Assembly: GCA_019614645.1 (NCBI GenBank)
Contig: JABWDB010000002.1
Span: 16,777,501 to 16,841,500, forward strand
Direction: 5' to 3'
DNA from: Stratiolaelaps scimitus
Lineage: Eukaryota; Arthropoda; Arachnida; Mesostigmata; Laelapidae
Length of the DNA stretch: 64,000 nt
A program made the translations under genes and the position numbers. Position 1 is the stretch's first letter. The number at the start of each line of letters is the position of its first letter. Under the pieces are notes generated by a model that saw only the letters and a list, made by a program, of their open reading frames with translations, was not told the DNA's origin and did not search any database. Of the stretch, positions 1 to 11,631 are shown in pieces.

Positions 1-204
1 CGTATATTTCCCAGAATACTGGCACTCGCTTTTGCGCGCACAATGCCTTTGGGAGTTCGTTTCTTTCTCAGAATCACACAGAATATAAGTATACGCATTC
101 TGTTCACGTCTACATATAAATGCAAAGATCATACTTACGTTACGTTCTGCGTCCCTGGCAGATTGTGCTAACTCATATGACAAATAAATAAGTTTCCCTT
201 CCAG
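1..204. other. Unannotated AT-rich flank with a minus-strand donor-like site
   Basis: No gene is visible. A perfect GTAAGT read on the minus strand lies at 133-138, so a minus-strand exon could end at 139. No recognisable coding sequence lies upstream of it on that strand, so this may be chance. Confidence 0.3.
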
Positions 205-1580
205 ATGCTTTCTGAGGGAACTAGTCTACTACTGTTCTGTCTTTCTCTCTCTCTCTGTCTACCTAGGACACTTTCTCTGTCCACGTTATTTCTGCCCGGC
301 CTTCATAATGCCAACATCGAGATTGGTATCGTCCCCTCAGAGGCCGCCTTGTACTGCTCACTCGCGAGTCCGCCGCAACAGCCGCACGCAAGCCCACGAT
401 GTGTAGTAGTCTCTTTCGGAAGCGAGATTTGCCCCATTGCTGTTCTCCGAACCCGGCAACTGTTACAACCTGACGGGGTCCTAACCCACACTCGGCCGCA
501 GTCGGTCCTGCTGCTTCAGGCTGCTGATGCTGCGAGAGCGCCATACATTTGCGTGGTTCATTCTGCGGGAGCAGAAAAAGAAAGCTCGTACATATGGGCC
601 AGCTCTTTTCGTTGCTTTCGTTCCGTTTCTTGTTGGTTTCATAGAAGTTGCTGCTTTACGCCGAGAGGGGTTGTATCGTCTTTGTTGTTGTTGTCGTATG
701 AACGTGTTTGCCGTTGCTGCCGCCGCGTGCGCGGCCATCGCCTCTACCACCACTGCTGTTGTTGATATTGATGTGCCTCGTGCGTGCAGCGAGTCGTCCG
801 TTTTGTTTCAACGAAGATGAGGCAATCCGGGGGTTGCTCGGAGGGCCACGCAGCTAGGCAGACAGTCCATCCGCGAGCCTCTAGCGAACGAGACGCTGTG
901 CTATGTGAGTGTATGTGTGTTTGCGGTTGTAGTACGCAAAGGGGCATGATGGTTTTTACGACGGCCTGCCGCTACTCCTGCTTCACCCGCCCAAAGGCGA
1001 GAAGAAGGAACCGACCAGTCGCTGGTTGCTACACAGACAGACTGTGGGCTCGGCTGGGCTGTGTGGGGTCGCGTCGCCCCGTGGCTCCTTCTCTCGCGCC
1101 ATTGGAATGATGGTGCCGGTGGTAGGAGTTCGTTCATAGGCACATTCACACACACACACACTGCTACTGCTGCGCAGACGCCCCTCCGTGATGCCAACGA
1201 CTCAGATGATGGTAGCGCGGGTGGTGGTGGTGGTGGTGCTGCTGATGCAGCTGCTGCAGCCAACCACCGGCCGTTGCTCGATATCGGAAATATTTCGAAC
1301 GAATTCGGCAGTTGCCACGGCACAACTCATGACGCTCTATCCTCCCACTGTTCCTCCTGCCGTCCCCCTGACCGTCCGCCTGACCGAACGCCCCCCGCTC
1401 GGGCTCGTTCGTTTGTTCGCTCGTCCATTCGTTCGTTCGCCTGTCTGTCTGCCCGTATGTCGGTTTTTCTGGGTGCCCCCCCGCGCCCTCACTGGGTCCA
1501 CGTACATGCATAGACGTACTTACGTACTACCGCCCCCCACGACACGTTATTGGAGTACTTATGACGACACCCGCTACCTA
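205..1580. other. GC-rich, low-complexity block (possible promoter/5' UTR region)
   Basis: This block is GC-richer than its surroundings and is open in several frames on both strands: plus 205-765, 784-1110 and 1061-1513, minus 901-1323 and 1164-1511. The encoded residues are low complexity. They include a Gly/Ala/Asp run around 1200-1260, CTG/TTG runs near 500-760, and cgtt/ctgt tracts near 1400-1460. A CT-rich tract sits at 240-275 and a (CA)n tract at 1147-1161. No domain is recognisable in any frame. Openness on both strands at once points to composition rather than coding. A transcribed leader or promoter-proximal region, or the disordered N-terminal part of a regulatory protein, are possible readings, but I cannot choose between them. 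Confidence 0.35.
1147..1161 (+). repeat. (CA)n microsatellite
   Basis: About seven tandem CA units inside the first GC-rich block. Confidence 0.9.
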
Positions 1581-1604
1581 TGAGTGCGACGAGAGACAGA
1601 AAGG

Positions 1605-1624
1605 GAGAGAGAGAGAGAGAGAGA
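1605..1624 (+). repeat. (GA)n microsatellite
   Basis: Ten tandem GA units immediately downstream of the first GC-rich block. Confidence 0.95.
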
Positions 1625-1987
1625 AACTACGAGCGTACATATTGGCAAATTTCAGGCCACCCTGCGGAGACGAGAAACACGGTTGCACACGGGAGGGACG
1701 GAGGCGGAAACGGGCCGGCAGTAACTAACAGGAAAGCGCTAGGCAAGAGAGCACAACGAAAATACAACCCATGGCAGTAGAGCAGATGGTGATGAAGACG
1801 ATGATAATCGCGACAATGATGAACAATTGCGTGAACGTTTTCTTTGGCAAAGAAATGGCCCGCGAAACGGGCCGAGTACACAGTCTACCTACGGGTGACG
1901 GTCGATAATGATCAATGATTCTGGGTGTACAGGAGGACATTAAAAGGGATGATGCAAAGCACTCGAATTAGCTGTTTTCGGGACGTG

Positions 1988-2026
1988 AATAAATAAATTA
2001 ATAATAGTAATAATAATCATAATAAA
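1988..2026 (+). repeat. AAT-rich low-complexity tract
   Basis: Imperfect AAT/ATA repeats. The surrounding 1.6-2.6 kb otherwise shows no gene. Confidence 0.8.
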
Positions 2027-2703
2027 TGCATTGTTCACAATCATGACTGCAGGACAGGTGCGAGTAGGGGTAGGGTGTCCGTGGTGAGAATTTGTTTTCA
2101 ACTGAGCGACGAGTCTGCAGAACGCATATATAATACTGTTAAATGTTCGCCTCAGCCAGTTTGCTCTTGTTCAATATATAAGTGAGGCACGCATGAATGT
2201 CCTTGTACACATATATTTTAGACTTCGTTGTGGAACCTTGAGAGGTTCAAGAGCATTTTATGCAGACGATACAGCAAAGTTCAGCCTCTGCCGGACCACC
2301 ATAACAAATGGCTCCATCGTTGAGTGCTTCCAGACCTAGTGGTGGTACTACTGCTGCTGCTATAGTCAGACCTTAAACTTCGTGTAGTTCTTATATGAGG
2401 TCCCTTCTCACGTATGCATGCGCCCTCTGTGAGAAATAACACGTTATATAGACAAAAAAAATAGACAGACGCGACCAAGAATCTATTGAGCTAGCATTCT
2501 ACTTTCAGCTGATGCATTTTCAATGTTAATGCAATTCCACATGTGGAATATCTGCAGATGTTCCTGTTGATCTTGTAGTCAAGAGAAATTCCCAAAATAG
2601 CAAATTTCTAGAGATGGTGTGTTACTATTCATTCCACGATCTTTAGTATCTCTCGATCGAAACGGCTGGCTCGAGCCGGACCCGCGTCGAAGGTTGCACA
2701 CAC

Positions 2704-2798
2704 CTGAGGGCCGTTCTCGTTCGCTGAGGTACGCTGAGGCATTCTCGCGTTTCTTCATTTGCTTCATAAAATCGCGTTTATCTTGAGGATCTAGCCGA
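2704..2798 (-). CDS. Candidate internal exon (unknown protein), minus strand
   Basis: Read on the minus strand, a 95-nt segment ends in CAG followed by GTGTGT, a good 5' splice site. It is preceded by a pyrimidine-rich stretch ending in GAG that could be an acceptor. It encodes about 31 charged residues with the core DKRDFMKQMKKREN, which look like a coiled or helical segment. The same frame runs on past the donor as part of a 111-codon open frame (2579-2914), so the exon borders are inferred, not forced. I recognise no family. The amino-acid makeup is less random-looking than that of neighbouring frames, but no partner exon was found nearby. A chance open frame is a real alternative. Confidence 0.2.
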
Positions 2799-3478
2799 CT
2801 CGTCGTCCAGGAACGAGAAATTGTGGACGGCCACCAAGTATGTATGTCGTCACAACTCCAGCATAAAAAATGCAACACCTGCATATGCTGTCTGTGAGAT
2901 ATATCGCCAGGCATATGCTGCGGGCGGCCGTGAGTCGAATGCGAAACAGCAGATCTATCAAGTGTTGAAATCTCGTTCTTTAAAATCTGCAGCTATGGGC
3001 AATGAGGGAAAACTTGGTACAAAACTGGATGTTTGCCGTTTTCGTTTGTATTTAGTATTATTCCTTAAAACCCAATGAAACGCTAGTGTTTTGATGTTCT
3101 CCGTTAACCATTGCTGCGATCGCGAGCCAGACGGGCGTTCGCATTGTGCCAAGACACGAATCAAGAGGAAAGTAATTTGATATTGTTCAAAGCCCGCGTC
3201 CTACTTAGCCTTGGCAAAGCTTGACAATCGTGTTAAATACAACGCTTGAAACAGCACCACATTGTTCGAATATATTATTATTCCCATCGTCGACATTTGA
3301 TCTAAACAGCGCCAGACCAAAGCCAGCGGTAATTTAACAAAGAACCTGTGAATTGCACGTAATGACATTGGGGGGGGAGAGGGGCGATTTCTCCCTGGGG
3401 GTATACACCACAATACTATACAAGATATACTTGAATACATTTTCTATTAGAGAGAATATTCTATTACAACTGTCCCTA

Positions 3479-3659
3479 ATGGCCAACGAACGTCTCTTCA
3501 TCACTATCTATATTTCTCTATGCGCTACTTTGCTCGTTGGTCCTTATGGCACGCGTTTAGTGGCGTTCAACGTCCCGCCGGATCAGGCTTTCCTGCCGCC
3601 TAATCCTGCCCCTTATATTAATACACTTCTCACGTGCGGAGACAGTAACTTTGCGCAGG
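3479..3659 (+). CDS. Candidate first coding exon of a secreted protein
   Basis: An ATG at 3479 opens a 60-codon frame that begins like a signal peptide: a short polar start (MANER), then a hydrophobic stretch of about 15 residues, then a small-residue region. A Pro-rich segment follows (FNVPPDQAFLPPNPAP) and then one Cys (LLTCGD). The frame reaches CAGG|GTAAGC at 3659/3660, a strong 5' splice site, and hits an in-frame stop just inside the putative intron. This makes a plausible phase-1 first exon. No family is recognised. Open frames at 5275-5457 and 5494-5676 on the same strand could hold later exons, but their phases do not join simply. A 126-codon frame on the opposite strand (3630-4010) overlaps the end, so chance cannot be excluded. 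Confidence 0.3.
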
Positions 3660-4269
3660 GTAAGCAGTAGATGCAAACGACAAGTCTACACGCTCCACAA
3701 TACGGCTTTTCCACTGCTGATTCCATCGCTGATGGGTTTGTCCATACCTTATGAAACGGTCGGCTGGAAACCACGTGAGCACGCCGACGGCTGTGCGCTT
3801 GCGAGCAGCAGCATGATAACCGACGCCAGATGACAGGCAAATATCGATGAAGGCAACATTCGTGCTGGTATACATTCCGACCAATGTTAGCATATCGAAG
3901 AGGCGGGGTAGCCTGGTTGGCGTTGATCGTTGACAGCTAACGACATGGGTGTGTAAAAAAAACCGCAGAGATGTTGCTCGGCTGCTGCTAGAAGCCAATC
4001 GCCCGGACACAAAATGGGCATATCAATAGATAATGTTGCCCGTGATCCACTTCGATTATCTACTGTATGAGGTATCTGCATCGAAGATCGATCATACAAT
4101 AGATCCTTAAAAATGGGATGGCTCTATCCATCTTAAAGTCACTTTTACCGACGTTATACTCTAGTATATGTTGGCTTCACATATAGATATAAACAAGATT
4201 AACAAAAGCGAACGCCATCTATTGTATCATTAACAATGTGCGAAGTGTACGGACCTTCGGGTAAGGATT

Positions 4270-4287
4270 TTCTCTCTCTCTCTCTCC
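4270..4287 (+). repeat. (TC)n microsatellite
   Basis: About nine tandem TC units. Confidence 0.9.
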
Positions 4288-5830
4288 TTCTCTTTGACGG
4301 TTATCACGTTGAAGTTACCTTCATTTTGCAGCCACGAGAGGCAAGACTTGCCGCACCTTGAATAGAAATTTGACTTGCGCTATTTTCACTTGGTCGTCAA
4401 CAGAGTGCCGTGTAAATGCTCCTATGCCGACCTGGCGAGGAATTGAACGCTCCGTCAGCAGCTAAACATTTGACATAGGTCGAGCTAAATGTCTCAGAAG
4501 CGTTTCATCATGTACTGCTGTCTAGCTATCTAAATGGACTGTCCTGGAAAGTAAGTGCTGCTCATGCAACTGTCTTACCGCTGGACCCGTCACCCCGCAG
4601 GTTCCGCCTGGGCGGCTGAGTGGAATTTAGAATTTAGCGTCGTTGTGAATTATAGACCAATTCGACTTGGTCAGTGTAGCAGTGAGCTGGCTTGCTAGCT
4701 GCTCACGATGCGGGAACGTCTAGCGCAGTAAAATAGGTAGAACTTGTGGATCCCTTTTTCGCTGTAAGTTTTTCGCCAAGGAAAGCACACTGCTGGTGTC
4801 TCTGGAGGAAGGCACTGGCGTAGAAGAGCAGTCCCGCGAAGAAGGATTTAGAACTGTTGCAATTGTTGAACGCGGGCGCAATAATTATAGTAATAAAAAA
4901 AGGCATGAGATATTGCCAATTCGGTAAAACGACCGCAAAGAGCGGAAACTCACGCTCATGAATCGCCTAATGATCACCGTCAATAATTGTATTCTCGTCG
5001 GGGAACAGTCATTCTTTGTCAGAAGAATATAAAGTCCAGACGGACAAAATGCTTCCGCCCTGCCAAACCCAAAATCATACCAGTTATTTCGATCATTCTC
5101 AGGTAGAGAACACTGTACGTTATATCGCTTAAGTCATGCATATGGGATTTCATTGAATGAACGTCAGGTGTACTAGGTGTATGTTTCTGTCAGTTGCGAA
5201 TCCTGAATTTATAACGCAGGTAGAGCCGTCTTGATAGGTGTCCTTGTACCGCTAGTCTGTCATCTGTCCACCGATTGCATCGCATGCTCAACACACGGAC
5301 ACCTCATCGGCCCCAACCCTATCCGCGAGTCAACACAGCTTTGAGACCTCAGAGTGATTGTAGAATCGTCCCTAGTCTCTCTAGCAAACCTTCACAAATA
5401 TATCCCAGTAGATGGTCCTCAGGATTGCTAACTGGACGGAAAAATCTCCAGCACTAAACATGTCTCCATGTAGTGAGGCGTTGTTAGTCCTCTGTGTTGA
5501 GTAAATCTGTGACCTTCGTTCCGCCAAAGGGTTTCGTGCCTCGAAGCAACCGTTCTTGCTTGGTCAGCACTATCGAAATAGCCACTAACCCCTCTACAAG
5601 CAACTCGGGGCTATTCCACGTCGTTTACCCGACTAGACATCAAACATACCGAATTGGATTTCACGAGTTCGAATAGCGTGACGTCCCTCCAATGACGAGA
5701 CCCCATAGAAAGACTTCGAAATGTTCGGGCACTGGACGAATTCGGTAGCAATAGGCACTTGCCTCTCGTCGCCGAGCGTCCTCTGTATCCATGAGTGACT
5801 ATTTTGCTGTTTACTTTCAATCTCCTCTCG

Positions 5831-5862
5831 TATATATATATATCTATATATGTTATATATAA
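5831..5862. repeat. Imperfect (TA)n tract
   Basis: TA repeats interrupted by tctata and tgtta. Confidence 0.85.
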
Positions 5863-6454
5863 CGGCCATTTTCCGATGGACCGATGACCCTATTCTCTAT
5901 AACGGAACAAAGCCGATCTATTATGGGACTTAAATGCTTAGTGCGGCTTGACTGATCGGCCGTGTCGACGAAGAATGCTTATATGTTTTACAGCTGCTTG
6001 TTTGTTTCGTCAACAAGTCGCAACAGAACCTCTTTTATCGAGGTCGTACTATTTGTCACTATTTTTATATAATCCAGCGACGACGGCACAGTATGTTCTA
6101 GTGGAGGTCGACATTCGCCAATAGACAAGCTAGGTATTTGAATGTATTATGTCCGTCTCAGCAATAAGCAGAGATGGCTAAAGTTATAGCTCCCAAGTTT
6201 CTACATAATATATGAATTTTTTTAGGCAGACTCTCAGCCAACATTACGGTTGCAAGGCGCACACGAATGCACCACGCCATCGGGCTCGACTTTATATAAC
6301 TCAGCGCAATTAGACTCACCCCTGTATTCGCATCACTCCACATATTTTTCCCATTTTGTTCCTGGTTATTCTTTCTATTTTTTCCTTTAGTTGTTTCGCA
6401 CCGTACGTAGAATTCCAAAGGACAGACGATTGTCAAATAATCAACAAACACGGC

Positions 6455-6490
6455 GAGATACGGGACTTACTTATGTAAATCCCGTATCTC
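6455..6490. repeat. Hairpin 1 of a tandem pair
   Basis: GAGATACGGGA and its exact complement TCCCGTATCTC form an 11-bp perfect stem that continues imperfectly inward. The right arm motif atcccgtatct is repeated directly at 6493-6502. The structure is immediately followed by a second, unrelated hairpin. Confidence 0.8.
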
Positions 6491-6502
6491 TGATCCCGTA
6501 TC

Positions 6503-6540
6503 TGATCGTTGGCGAACTTATCTAAGTCCGCCAACGATCA
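6503..6540. repeat. Hairpin 2 of a tandem pair
   Basis: TGATCGTTGGCG pairs exactly with CGCCAACGATCA. After one mismatch the stem extends through actta/taagt, giving about 17 paired bases around a two-base turn. Its function is unknown; it could be a transposon terminus or a structured transcript. Confidence 0.85.
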
Positions 6541-7245
6541 GTCAATCAATCGTAGATCTCTCCGTACGGGATGCATTGATCATAGCATGTGCTAGGCGGG
6601 TGTTACATGCCGTTTTCAAATTTACACATAATATTGCATACAATGAAAGCAAGCCAACCAAGCGGTAAGAATACTGCGAGTTCTTATCAAATTATGTTGC
6701 CCATGTGCTCTATCGGAGGTATACCCCACAGCAAATTCCCTACCTGGTAGACGGTCTTCATGATAAGCTGCCGGTTAACAGAGTTCAAACTTCAATAAAC
6801 TGTCTGAACTCGAAAGACTCGACACAGGGGTTGAGACGTGTTGTCGCTGCGCTCATCGGGTTTCTTTCGTGTTGAAATAGTGACGCGAGAGCCGGCCGTC
6901 AGACGGGGTGTTGAGTGCCGCCAGCGTAGAAATATGCAAATTTGAACAAGCTGCTGCCTTAGTTCCCAGACCTCAGCCGTCCTTCAACGGGTCTTCCTAT
7001 TGAAGGTGCGAACATTTACAAAGCGTTTAAAACTGACAGCTACCCTATCCAGAGACTAACTAACGAAAGTAAGACGCTTTCTCTGAGAATTTATATTGTT
7101 TTCTATAAACAACATTCGTATTTAGCCAATATTCTGAAGCTGTAAGTAAAACAAGAAAGGAAAGAAGCTCTCGATGTAATATCTCATGTGGAACGTTTGC
7201 CGTTGTCTCCATTCCTTTTGTGGGTACGCCTTCTCTATTTAGCTT

Positions 7246-7246
7246 T

Positions 7247-7299
<53 letters not shown>

Positions 7300-7307
7300 G
7301 GAGAGAG
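7246..7307 (+). repeat. Compound (TA)n(GA)n microsatellite
   Basis: About 36 bp of TA repeats with one phase slip run directly into about 26 bp of GA repeats. Confidence 0.95.
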
Positions 7308-7671
7308 GCAGATGAGGGCCCTGGAGTTCACTATTTCAGACGGACTTAACATTATAGTCACTCCGGATAGGCGGGCCAACCTACCTCTATCTCCACAAAC
7401 TTCTTATTTATATTTATATTTCTCAAACTAAATATTATTTGTACAGTTTGTTGATGTTCGGAGGAATAGCGAGTCACATGGTCATCCACGGAAAGCATTA
7501 CGACACGCTTCATGTGCACATACATACACAATATGACTAATTCAGGTCCGAACGTTCCATATGATGGAAAAGCGTATTTTTCATTCATTTTGCACACTGT
7601 ACATTTAACACAGAGAGTAACATAGGTGTGGGCAGGGAGGAACATATTTTTGTTTCAACAGTGTGCTTCTA

Positions 7672-7926
7672 ATTAACGAGGCCATATATGTAGCTCGTAT
7701 CGACACTACTATGCTCTGCTAGTGTCCTCTCCCTCAGACGGTTTTTAGCATTTCGCGCATGATAACGCTTTAACTCATTACGAAGTTGTTTACGGTGAGG
7801 CGTTTTACGGACGGCACATATTCCCAACTCCACTCTCGGAGTATCTATATACGGTCTGTATGATCCGTCTCGCCATTCGCCAATATCCTCGTTTACTCCC
7901 GCACAACTGTCGCTCACTTGCGTGCT
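7672..7926 (-). CDS. Unrecognised open frame, minus strand
   Basis: A frame of about 86 codons on the minus strand has a basic C-terminal half (QLRNELKRYHARNAKNRLR) that would form an amphipathic helix. A second minus-strand frame is open across the same start. There is no signal peptide and no family match. The bounds are stop-to-first-start only, and no strong splice sites fix an exon. It is kept because its composition is more protein-like than most frames here, but chance is likely. Confidence 0.12.
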
Positions 7927-8135
7927 CACTCGTTAGCGGGCGGGCACGCTGATATTTCCGTGAGGAGGAAAACTAAATTAATGTACGGGATGGGGAACGT
8001 CCGTCTGCTGCAGTGGTAGCAGTGCCCGTGGACACAGCGAGCCACTCCTGTGCATTACAGCGGCAGCCTCCTACAGAGAGGGGCCTCAATGAAGTCAAAA
8101 TGCAGCGTCGTCACGCAAGGCACGTCGTAGATTAC

Positions 8136-8157
8136 CGCTAGCTTTTTTTTGCTAGCG
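8136..8157. repeat. Perfect 7-bp stem with T8 loop
   Basis: CGCTAGC and GCTAGCG flank exactly eight T residues. It resembles an intrinsic terminator in form, but in a eukaryotic context that has no direct meaning. Confidence 0.7.
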
Positions 8158-8436
8158 AGCCACTTGTGCCACTCGCCGCAATGGCCTGACCACTATGGCG
8201 GTATGGTAGCACCGCGCAGCGTTCAGCAGCTTCGGTGGCTGACGCAGGTTACTTGGTTAGGTTCGCGTTAGCGTGTCCTACCTAATCCTCTGTGGCAACA
8301 AGGTTTATGCGCCACTCGTCTGCCTGGACATGGGAAGTAGTAAAGAGGGGAGAAGCTGCGTTGGTCGGTGTCCGCATTACTCTCGTCGTCGATAGGCTCG
8401 ACCAGAGGCTTGCTGAGGTTGCCGGTTCATTCCGCC

Positions 8437-8667
8437 ATGGGCCGACGCGGGCCCCCACCATTGCGCACATCCACGCCAATAATACGGCTGGCAGAGGGGC
8501 GGATGGCGACAGCGGCTTTCGCCAATAACCTCCTACTCCTCATCTTCTTTATCGTTTCCTTGCCTCGCTACTATTGCTGCTGCTGTCGCTGCTCCTTCGC
8601 GGCTCTTCTCCTTGCTGGCGGTGTCGAGAGGATCGGAGGACGGCAATGGAGCGGGGCAGCTAGCTGA
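8437..8667 (+). CDS. Small open frame with optimal Kozak start and one membrane-like segment
   Basis: The ATG at 8437 sits in GCCATGG, an ideal metazoan initiation context, and opens a 76-codon frame ending at TGA 8665-8667. The product would start with a basic/Pro segment (MGRRGPPPLR), followed by a hydrophobic stretch around residues 30-43 (NLLLLIFFIVSL) and then a YYCCCCRC cluster. The Leu and Cys runs come from CTC/TGC trinucleotide repeats, so they may be compositional. No family is recognised. It could be a micro-ORF, an N-terminal exon or noise. Confidence 0.18.
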   Translation: MGRRGPPPLRTSTPIIRLAEGRMATAAFANNLLLLIFFIVSLPRYYCCCCRCSFAALLLAGGVERIGGRQWSGAAS

Positions 8668-9299
8668 AGTGGCCCCTCGTCACCACCTTGCGTGCCTGTC
8701 TTGCCTCACCTCTCACCGCGCGCAAATCAATACTACGTCTGGCCAAGCGGAAATCGCCAATAAGACCCAAAGGACGGAGGGACAGCCGCTTCGACAGCCG
8801 ACGGATGGGCGACCAACGGACGAGAACCAAGAAGACAAACACACTGCAACACACTCGCGCCCACACCTGCAACGCCCTGTCCCCCACAGACCGTTCCTCA
8901 GTCCCTCAACCCCACGCCCTGCGAGTTCGCCAGCCTCTTCTTTGTGGAACGTCCTCTGCAAGTCGACCGGGGTGCTTTCGTCTCTCTTTAGACAGGCTAC
9001 GCCCGCCAACGTACACTAGACTATATAGTACGAGGCGCGGATAGCTAACTGAGCGTACCTTAGGTAGAGGGTACAGTCAGCGCAGCGGACATTTCTGCGT
9101 GGCCGACCCAGAAGGGTACGAGCCCTGGTGCCTGCCAAGCCTGGCAAGCGGCGGCAACGGTCAGCTGCCAGTTAGCTGGCTCGCCTCCTAGTTGCCTAGC
9201 TCGCAGCCCTACAGCGGATAGCGAGCAGCGCGGATGTCGGACTGATCTAGGGCATTGGTCTCACCCCTCGGGTTTCGGCAACGAACAACGAGTCTGGAC

Positions 9300-10520
9300 A
9301 GGCTTCTCCGTCCCCCTGCTAATAATAACTACGATTGCAATAACAACGACAACACAACAAGCACTACAATAAGCGGTATAACGTGCTGATACCGCTACTC
9401 TCGGCTGGTCTTATCTGATCTGATTGTTGGCGGGGTCGGTGCTCCCTGCGAGAATAATGGTCTCTGTTCACTGAAAGGTTCGATTCCTGTGGCTGTAGCA
9501 ATATTGTGTATCAAATGTATGAATACAATCCACAAAGCTATGGCTCTATTGAGGAGAATTAGACTATCGAGATACAATGCAATGCATAATAGATGATGAT
9601 ACGTTCATTTCGGGTTATCGGTCAAATAGAATAATGATTAAACGGAGAACAAAATTCTATTGTCCCTACGGAACACGGGGTACCAATTCGGTAGAACCTA
9701 ACGAAGAAGTTATTAGCCTCCCTATAACTCTTTATGGCTTCGTTGAGAATTTCATGCTCAGAGGTAAAGCTTACAAATCCAATGCTGACTTGCTTGAAGT
9801 GCGAACAGTACAAACAAAAGTAGTGTTATGGGACGTGTAGATAAGACGCACTCTCAAATAATGAAACTAACACCTAGGCTCTTAGCGCGTTATATTATGT
9901 ACTGATTAGAGGCAGCGAGCGAGAACCATCCAACATGATATGCCTAGTAAACAGTGTTGGTAGCAACAAAAAAAACGGCAACACATTCTCTAAGCTGAGT
10001 TTCAGCTGTTCCCCATGTTATATGGCAGGCCTCGGCTCTGAACCTTTGGGTATTACCACGAGGACATATAGGGGCCACCCATTTTATTTTCATCCTTGTC
10101 GAACCCGGACATAGTGTAGCATAGTATTGTTAGTGTCCATAAGTTGTCCACCCTTCCGTGAGGCGTCACGGGGCCTGCATCCCTCTTTGTGAGATGCACG
10201 ATTAGACGTGTCCTGCGGCAGCTGATCTAAGTTAATTATGGGGGTTTCACTCCTCGACGGATAGAATAATATTCAGATCATGATGATGAATAAATAATGG
10301 TAATACCAATGGTGCCGACGACGGGCGGTGTCGTGGCGATTCCCATGCTGCGCCCTTGTCTTATTTCTTTGGGTTGTTAGCCTACCTTTAATCTACTTAA
10401 GGGTCGACGTCACAACAGTCGCACAGCATACGGAACAAATTTACAAGCCACATAGGCAGTGTAATTTATTTACGGCTGGCAACCATTATTAATTACGGTG
10501 TTTTTCGACTTGTTCCTAGG
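9300..10520. other. Gene-poor AT-richer stretch
   Basis: This holds AAC/AAT-rich low complexity at about 9320-9370 and one 87-codon frame (listed separately). Nothing else is recognised. Confidence 0.5.
9577..9840 (+). CDS. Unrecognised 87-codon ATG frame
   Basis: This is an ATG-to-stop frame in AT-rich DNA. The predicted product is soluble, mixed charged and hydrophobic, without a signal peptide, Cys pattern or known motif. No splice sites or polyadenylation signal clearly frame it. Chance is the leading explanation. Confidence 0.1.
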   Translation: MQCIIDDDTFISGYRSNRIMIKRRTKFYCPYGTRGTNSVEPNEEVISLPITLYGFVENFMLRGKAYKSNADLLEVRTVQTKVVLWDV

Positions 10521-11631
10521 ACGTGGCAAGACCACGAAGACGTTTAAAAATCTTTGCCTATTCATTCATTCAGGTCAGTCGACGTACTCAAAATTGTCGA
10601 GCGATACATTGGGCCCGAACGCGTGTTCGTGTTGTTGCTCGCAGACTTGTCCGGGTTGACTGGAGGTCCATTTTTGTGGGGCCCCTTAACGTAAGTAACA
10701 CTTGGCTACCTGTCTATCCGCAGCCCCTTGCGTCCGTGTGCGGTCTTCGGAGAACGCACCGATGTCAGGTGGGCCAAAATAGCACCACGATACACGCCAC
10801 ACAAGAAGGTGGTTGGCTGTTATTTGTGCCGCTGCAATTGGCAATCTGTCGGTAACAGCGTGCGAGAGGAGCGTGTTCGTTCTAACGGGTTGAAGTTTGC
10901 CGCTCTTCATCGGGACGCACGTGTTCAGTGGGCTGCCGCTTCGAAAGCTGTGCCAAATACTCTTTTTGTGACTTCCTCCACTCCTAGCTTCCACCTATCC
11001 AAACACAAGCATCACTCATTCAGTGGCTCTCGTCACGGTTTCCGTACACTGGAAAAGTTTTCTGCCACAGACGCTGCTTGTGCTGTTGCGACGACGACAC
11101 CCTCATGGCGCGATCCCCGCCGCCAAACGGCGTCTAAACAAAACGGGACCATCATCGTCTCCGCAGCATGCGCCGCCATCTGGCTCTGCTCGTTTCCCCA
11201 GCAGGCGAACTTCTCAAACAGAGTCCCAATAAAACACCGAACTTCAATGAATGGTGGCAGCACCCCCGTGGCGGGCAGGGGGGTATCTGAGGAGGAGACC
11301 CAGTCAGGCTAAACCTGGATCGGGGACGGGGCAAACGACGAGTGTTTGGGGCAATAAGGTTCGTTCGGCGTCGACGACTTTGTTTTTAAGGAGTTTTGTA
11401 ATTAACTGTCAATATTCAACTTCTCTCTTCTCTCTCACTTGCCTTGAGATTTAATAATAGCCAGCCGCTAAGCAGACAGACAGCTAACAGGCAGGCCTGA
11501 CCGAGCCAACGACACACACCGGCTACGGCACAGACGAAGCCTGAGACTCTCACCCAGACGCGTCCACAAATGCCCCCGTCTCGTGTGCATGAGTCCCCGC
11601 ATGCCCTCACCCACGTTGGCGATTTGCATAA

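Larger units (their letters stand above)
3700..6450. other. Gene-poor background
   Basis: There is no recognisable gene. The stretch holds a (TC)n tract at 4270-4287 and a TA-rich tract at 5831-5862. Two weak plus-strand open frames (5275-5457, Pro/Arg-rich; 5494-5676) have acceptor-like AG sites before them. A minus-strand frame at 3630-4010 (126 codons) and one at 5633-5869 are also open. None matches a family I know. Confidence 0.5.
7990..9300. other. GC-rich block with multi-frame openness
   Basis: GC-rich DNA with CTG/TGC runs near 8570-8600. It contains a small perfect hairpin at 8136-8157 (CGCTAGC, T8 loop, GCTAGCG) and an inverted, repetitive ggcaag/agctgg cluster at 9130-9180. Several frames on both strands lack stops. 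Apart from the small open frame listed separately, nothing is recognisable. It resembles the block at 205-1580. Confidence 0.35.

Noticed and set aside
1061..1513. Gly/Ala/Asp-rich plus frame as a transcription factor N-terminus
   Set aside because: Low complexity arises from GGT/GCT repeats, and no DNA-binding domain follows.
8136..8157. Rho-independent-terminator-like hairpin with T run
   Set aside because: The T run is the loop, not a tail, and the DNA is eukaryotic.
9424..9500. tRNA-like promoter boxes (tggcggggtcgg and GGTTCGATTCC)
   Set aside because: The B-box is perfect and the A-box close, but the acceptor and D stems do not pair and no anticodon arm forms. At most this is a tRNA-derived SINE remnant, which I cannot support.
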